A stretch of 9,547 nt of DNA, taken from NCBI GenBank assembly GCA_029098205.1, contig JAQXNW010000150.1:1-9547 (forward strand), in the 5' to 3' direction. The stretch comes from Eubacteriales bacterium. GTDB taxonomy: Bacteria; Bacillota; Clostridia; Peptostreptococcales; Anaerovoracaceae. Within the stretch, counting starts at the first letter, position 1. Each line of letters starts with the position of its first letter. The notes beneath the pieces are model-generated. The model saw only the letters and a list, made by a program, of their open reading frames with translations. It was not told the DNA's origin and ran no database searches. Positions 7,245-9,547 of this stretch are shown here, in pieces. The translations under genes and the position numbers were made by a program.

Positions 7245-7293
7245 ATATAATTGTGTGAATTATATTGTGCTCCCGTGCGGATTGTATTAATAT
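7245..7293 (+). promoter_or_regulatory. Candidate cas1 promoter with adjacent palindrome
   Basis: TTGTGC (7265-7270) and TAATAT (7288-7293) are spaced by 17 bp and lie 33 bp upstream of the cas1 start. Abutting the -35 is a perfect inverted repeat, ATATAATT-GTGTG-AATTATAT (7245-7265). A second AT-rich dyad, AATATA/TATATT, sits at 7219-7234. A protein site at 7245-7265 could control transcription, or these could be chance dyads in very AT-rich DNA. If the promoter is real, cas1 is transcribed on its own rather than from a cas9 promoter. Confidence 0.42.
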
Positions 7294-7326
7294 AGAAACA
7301 TTCAATGGTTTGGCAGGAGGCAGAAA

Positions 7327-8253
7327 GTGGCGTTTAGAACTTTAGAGATTACAAAACCCGCGGAAATTCACATTCATGAAGGTCAGATGCGAATTGAGCA
7401 GGAGGAAGGAACGGCTGAGATTCCGTTAGAGGATCTGGCCACGATTGTCTGCCGCGGTGCGAACATTCGAATGTCCACCATGGCGATGGAAAAAATCTGC
7501 AAGCAGGGAATTGTGCTGATGATTCAGGATGAAAAATATTCCGCGGCTGGATTTCTTACGTCTTATCAGGGAAACAGCCGGCAGTCTCTTGTGATGAGAA
7601 GGCAGATTGATTTTCCGGAGGAAATGATTCGGGAAGTTTGGATGGAAATCATCCACCAGAAGGTGAAAAATCAGGCGGAGGTGCTGAAAATTTTAGGAAA
7701 GGACGCAGATTCAGTGCTTAATCTGGAAAATCAATTGAATCCTGATACCGTTGACAAAGTGGAGGCGGAGGCGGCGAAAGTCTATTTCCAAAGGCTTTTT
7801 CCGGGGCTTAACCGGCGTACGGAATGTCCGATCAACAGCTGCTTGAATTACGGATACGCCGTTGTTCGAAACGCGCTGATCCGATCGCTTCTATTGGCCG
7901 GTTTTCTTCCGGCTCTGGGACTTCATCACCGGAATTATCGAAATACGGATAATCTGGCGGATGATTTTATTGAACCGTGGCGTCCGATGGTAGATCTGAT
8001 CGCTGCTTCGAATGACAGAACGAATATAAAGCTGAATAAGCAGGAGCGCGGTGAACTGGCGCATGTCTTACATAATGCCTGCCGGATTGGAGGCCGCAAA
8101 ATGGCGGTGCTCTCCGCACTCGAAGTCTCTGTGAACAGTTTCCGGCAGATTGTTTTAGCGGCTGGAAAAGGAAATCGTCTGGAAGATATGCTTTGCAAGC
8201 TTCAGCTTCCTTTGGTAATTCCCGTAGAATCTGCGGAGCTTCTGAATGAATGA
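7327..8253 (+). CDS. cas1: CRISPR-associated integrase Cas1, type II style
   Basis: Cas1 is the integrase that, with Cas2, inserts new spacers into CRISPR arrays. This 308-residue protein has the usual length and layout of type II Cas1: an N-terminal beta domain (MAFRTLEITKPAEIHIHEGQ...) and an alpha-helical catalytic domain. Candidate metal ligands are all present: Glu146 (EAEAAKVYF), His201 (LGLHHRN), Asp213 and Glu216 (LADDFIEPWRP). Their spacing matches known type II Cas1 proteins. The start is GTG at 7327, chosen for AGGAGG 5 nt upstream and for the family-typical N-terminus. No cas9 precedes it; the upstream neighbour is an unrelated ABC ATPase on the other strand. The protein is predicted to be catalytically competent, but its partner Cas2 is broken. 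Confidence 0.93.
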   Translation: MAFRTLEITKPAEIHIHEGQMRIEQEEGTAEIPLEDLATIVCRGANIRMSTMAMEKICKQGIVLMIQDEKYSAAGFLTSYQGNSRQSLVMRRQIDFPEEMIREVWMEIIHQKVKNQAEVLKILGKDADSVLNLENQLNPDTVDKVEAEAAKVYFQRLFPGLNRRTECPINSCLNYGYAVVRNALIRSLLLAGFLPALGLHHRNYRNTDNLADDFIEPWRPMVDLIAASNDRTNIKLNKQERGELAHVLHNACRIGGRKMAVLSALEVSVNSFRQIVLAAGKGNRLEDMLCKLQLPLVIPVESAELLNE

Positions 8254-8357
8254 CTTTAATTTTTGAACGACAGACTTCGTCTCTCAGACTTACAAACAGC
8301 AGGGAAGAGCTTTTGAACGGACATCGGATCGGATTTAGTTTTAAGGGCCGCGCGTGA
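8250..8357 (+). CDS. Small 35-residue ORF coupled to cas1
   Basis: An ATG at 8250 overlaps the cas1 stop as ATGA, the classic arrangement for translational coupling. The frame runs 35 codons (MTLIFERQTSSLRLTNSREE, ending GFSFKGRA) to a TGA at 8355-8357. It fills most of the 134-bp gap between cas1 and cas2. I do not recognise it. It is amphipathic, lacks membrane segments and has a basic tail. It could be a real small protein, or the truncated start of a former gene now cut short by decay. Confidence 0.3.
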   Translation: MTLIFERQTSSLRLTNSREELLNGHRIGFSFKGRA

Positions 8358-8387
8358 GCGAAAATCCGGCGGGAGGGCAGGTTAAAA

Positions 8388-8693
8388 ATGAGAATTCTCG
8401 TAATATTGAATCCAACGAACAAACGCGGAACGAAGATGTCCTATACAAGGCTGAGGTAATTTCTAATCGCAGATGGATATCAGCGGATTGCTCCGGAGGT
8501 ATTTATGCGAATATTGCCGAATCGGAAAAGTCTGGATAAATATTACAGTCGGTTGAAAGAATATGCTCCGATCGGAGGCTGTGTACGAGTTCTCAAGATG
8601 ACGGAAAAACAATATGCATCTACCTGGTATCTTACGGGGGAAGAAGATTATCAGGAAAAAGCAGTGGGCACGAACTGCCATATAATGCTATAA
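8388..8693 (+). pseudogene. cas2: Cas2 with an in-frame nonsense codon
   Basis: Read straight through, this frame gives a full-length Cas2 of 101 codons: MRILVILNPTNKRGTKMSYT, RLR, a TAA (8457-8459), then FLIADGYQRI and a normal ending with GGCVRVLKMTEKQYASTWYL. The TAA is codon 24, where the family usually has Lys or Arg in the pattern Y-x-R/K-F-R-K-F-L, so one A-to-T change from AAA explains it. No frameshift is needed, since both halves are in the same frame. The FDLP motif with the conserved Asp is altered to LNP. GGGAGG stands about 11 nt before the ATG. Cas2 is the dimeric bridge that holds two Cas1 dimers during spacer integration. An ATG at 8505 could restart only the C-terminal half. 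It is probably non-functional. Confidence 0.85.
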
Positions 8694-8711
8694 TATATAA
8701 AAAAATATTAT

Positions 8712-9125
8712 TTGCGAATTTTGCCTTGCCAGCTTGGGCTAGATATAGATCAGAAGGGTCTGAATAAGACTAAATATGCTACGTGCCAAGCGGGGCGAAA
8801 GCGGCAGGGCTGGCAGCATGATCTGCAGGAACAGGTGGTTGGCCTGAAAACTACAAATGGCATTGAAGTTACTGATACTTCAGCGCATTTCATGGCTCGT
8901 ATGATCGGAACATCGCGGGATCCGAAAATCTATGCAAATAAGCATAAGATAGTTCGCAGATCTGGCGTCGAGATGGAAGATGTGATTGATGCTATTGAGA
9001 ATGGGAAGGAGCACAAACGCCAGCACACCGCAGGGAAAGGAGAATCGATAACATTCTATGGTCAGAATGCTTCGGTAACCTTAAACCTGAGTAGCGGGTT
9101 GCTGGTTCAATGCAATCCGATATAG
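8712..9125 (+). CDS. Orphan toxin-like C-terminal domain without a normal start
   Basis: This 137-codon frame has only a TTG at its head and no ribosome binding site, so it looks like the 3-prime part of a larger toxin gene. The recognisable domain covers about residues 49-137: TSAHFMARM, then RRSGVEMEDVIDAIENG, then ITFYGQNASVTLNLSSGLLV. This order (HF-x2-RM; GV-x2-xDV-x2-AI-xN; xYxGxxAxVxxNxxxGxxV) resembles small C-terminal domains at the ends of bacterial polymorphic and phage-related toxins, including DUF4258-like domains. The assignment is by eye. The first 36-bp repeat is translated in this frame as CQAGRKRQGWQ just before the domain. The stop lies 12 nt before the start of the partner gene, as in toxin-immunity pairs. 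Confidence 0.55.
   Translation: MRILPCQLGLDIDQKGLNKTKYATCQAGRKRQGWQHDLQEQVVGLKTTNGIEVTDTSAHFMARMIGTSRDPKIYANKHKIVRRSGVEMEDVIDAIENGKEHKRQHTAGKGESITFYGQNASVTLNLSSGLLVQCNPI
8782..8817 (+). repeat. 36-bp direct repeat, copy 1
   Basis: This is identical over 36 bp to 9434-9469, and the bases on both sides differ, so the boundary is exact. It is about 75% GC in much more AT-rich surroundings. It begins CGTGCCAAGCGG and ends GCTGGCAGC. TGCC(A)AGC near the start can pair with GCTGGCA near the end, enclosing a GC-GAAA-GC mini-hairpin. It lies immediately before the toxin-like domain. Confidence 0.95.
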
Positions 9126-9137
9126 GGAGGTAAGAGA

Positions 9138-9422
9138 GTGTTTTTAAAAAAAGTGGAAGAGCCAGAATATACGTTCTTAAAAGGAATTAACTGGGATGGT
9201 TTTGTCTTTGAGTCCCAATCAGGGGGGGATAAAGAAACACTTATTGTAAAATTTGATGACAAAAATAAAATTATTGGGATCAACAGCAGGCAGCTTTTTG
9301 GCGCTGCTGTCTCCAGCATTGTAGCTTGTCAAGGAATGGATGAATTAGGAAATATTAACGATTTCGGCGAACAATTGGAAATGGCGTATGATATTTTCCT
9401 AGATACACCCTTTATTAAGTAA
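9138..9422 (+). CDS. Small acidic protein, candidate immunity protein
   Basis: I do not recognise the family of this 94-residue, rather acidic soluble protein (MFLKKVEEPEYTFLKGINWD..., ending YDIFLDTPFIK). It has no signal peptide or membrane helix. The start is GTG at 9138, supported by GGGAGG 7 nt upstream, which begins right at the toxin stop. Its position 12 nt after a toxin-like domain, its small size, acidity and AT-rich composition are typical of immunity proteins. These bind and block the toxin encoded just upstream. The role is inferred only from context. The second 36-bp repeat begins 11 nt after its stop. Confidence 0.62.
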   Translation: MFLKKVEEPEYTFLKGINWDGFVFESQSGGDKETLIVKFDDKNKIIGINSRQLFGAAVSSIVACQGMDELGNINDFGEQLEMAYDIFLDTPFIK

Positions 9423-9547
9423 GAGTAATTTATCGTGCCAAGCGGGGCGAAAGCGGCAGGGCTGGCAGCTATAAGTGCAACATCACGCCGAAGGAAAATC
9501 CGCTGGAAACCTTCACATATGAAGGGGCTCCGACTATCATTTCTTCT
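9423..9547 (+). CDS. Open frame after the second repeat, runs off the right edge
   Basis: After copy 2 the frame RAKRGESGRAGS continues as YKCNITPKENPLETFTYEGA to the window end without a stop. A second frame (VPSGAKAAGLAA...) is also open. No start codon or ribosome binding site is visible. By analogy with the previous unit this may be the next toxin cassette, but only about 26 residues after the repeat are available and I recognise nothing in them. Confidence 0.3.
9434..9469 (+). repeat. 36-bp direct repeat, copy 2
   Basis: This is an exact copy of 8782-8817, offset by 652 bp, and it closes the toxin/immunity unit. It has the same high GC and imperfect terminal inverted repeat. The frame used in copy 1 (CQAGRKRQGWQ) hits a TAA directly after this copy, while the other two frames stay open to the window end. 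Confidence 0.95.

Noticed and set aside
7153..7250. Possible leftover cas9 3-prime end or tracrRNA upstream of cas1
   Set aside because: A frame reading KVLYEYTA then stop vaguely recalls Cas9 tails, but a stop lies just before it and nothing upstream matches. No anti-repeat could be identified because no repeat is present.
8681..8694. Two overlapping TATAAT boxes at the end of cas2 as a promoter for the toxin cassette
   Set aside because: Neither has an acceptable -35 at 16-18 bp, and the region is simply AT-rich around the cas2 stop.
8721..8740. A third, degenerate copy of the 36-bp repeat
   Set aside because: Only a 7-base match (TGCCAGC, the complement of the repeat end) is shared, which is too short to support a copy.
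8782..9469. The 36-bp repeats as CRISPR repeats near cas1-cas2
   Set aside because: The length fits type II repeats, but only two copies exist, separated by 616 bp that contain a gene, and the 75% GC sequence lacks the usual GTTT start and AAAC end. They are better explained as cassette-flanking repeats.

Overview
The window looks like Bacillota (Firmicutes) chromosome, most likely a clostridial-type anaerobe. The signs are AGGAGG-type ribosome binding sites, mid-GC coding DNA with AT-rich intergenic gaps, an OhrR-type regulator, MacB-like and FtsX-like ABC exporters, and a type II-style Cas1. I cannot name the genus from sequence alone.

Layout. (1) 1-364, minus: N-terminal part of a cation diffusion facilitator (CDF) metal transporter that runs off the left edge. 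(2) 477-1471, minus: a two-gene peroxide-response operon, thiol peroxidase of the glutathione-peroxidase family followed by an OhrR-like repressor (TGATG stop/start overlap). Its promoter at about 1535-1562 is overlaid by a perfect 11-bp-arm palindrome, which looks like the OhrR operator. (3) 1734-2396, plus: a decayed membrane/spermidine-synthase-like gene lacking its start, its middle and its catalytic end. (4) 2365-4385, plus: an intact MacB/LolD-type ABC ATPase and permease (ATGA overlap), closed by a long hairpin terminator at 4396-4432 shared with the convergent gene on the other side. (5) 4470-7089, minus: a second ABC exporter damaged by a deletion. The ATPase C-terminus and the permease N-terminus are both missing and joined out of frame near 6470. 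(6) 7327-8693, plus: cas1 with catalytic residues intact, a small overlapping ORF, and a cas2 carrying an in-frame TAA at codon 24. No cas9, csn2 or CRISPR array is visible. (7) 8712-9547, plus: a likely polymorphic-toxin cassette. It has a toxin-like C-terminal domain without a normal start and a small partner gene (candidate immunity protein), bracketed by two identical 36-bp GC-rich repeats. A further open frame runs off the right edge.

How the parts work together. The peroxidase and OhrR form a self-contained sensor/effector pair. The MacB-like pair should form a tripartite-style or stand-alone exporter. From 4470 to the right end the window looks like an accessory region under decay: a deleted exporter, a CRISPR adaptation remnant that lost its effector, and an orphan toxin/immunity module. 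All function calls come from reading motifs by eye; no database search was possible.
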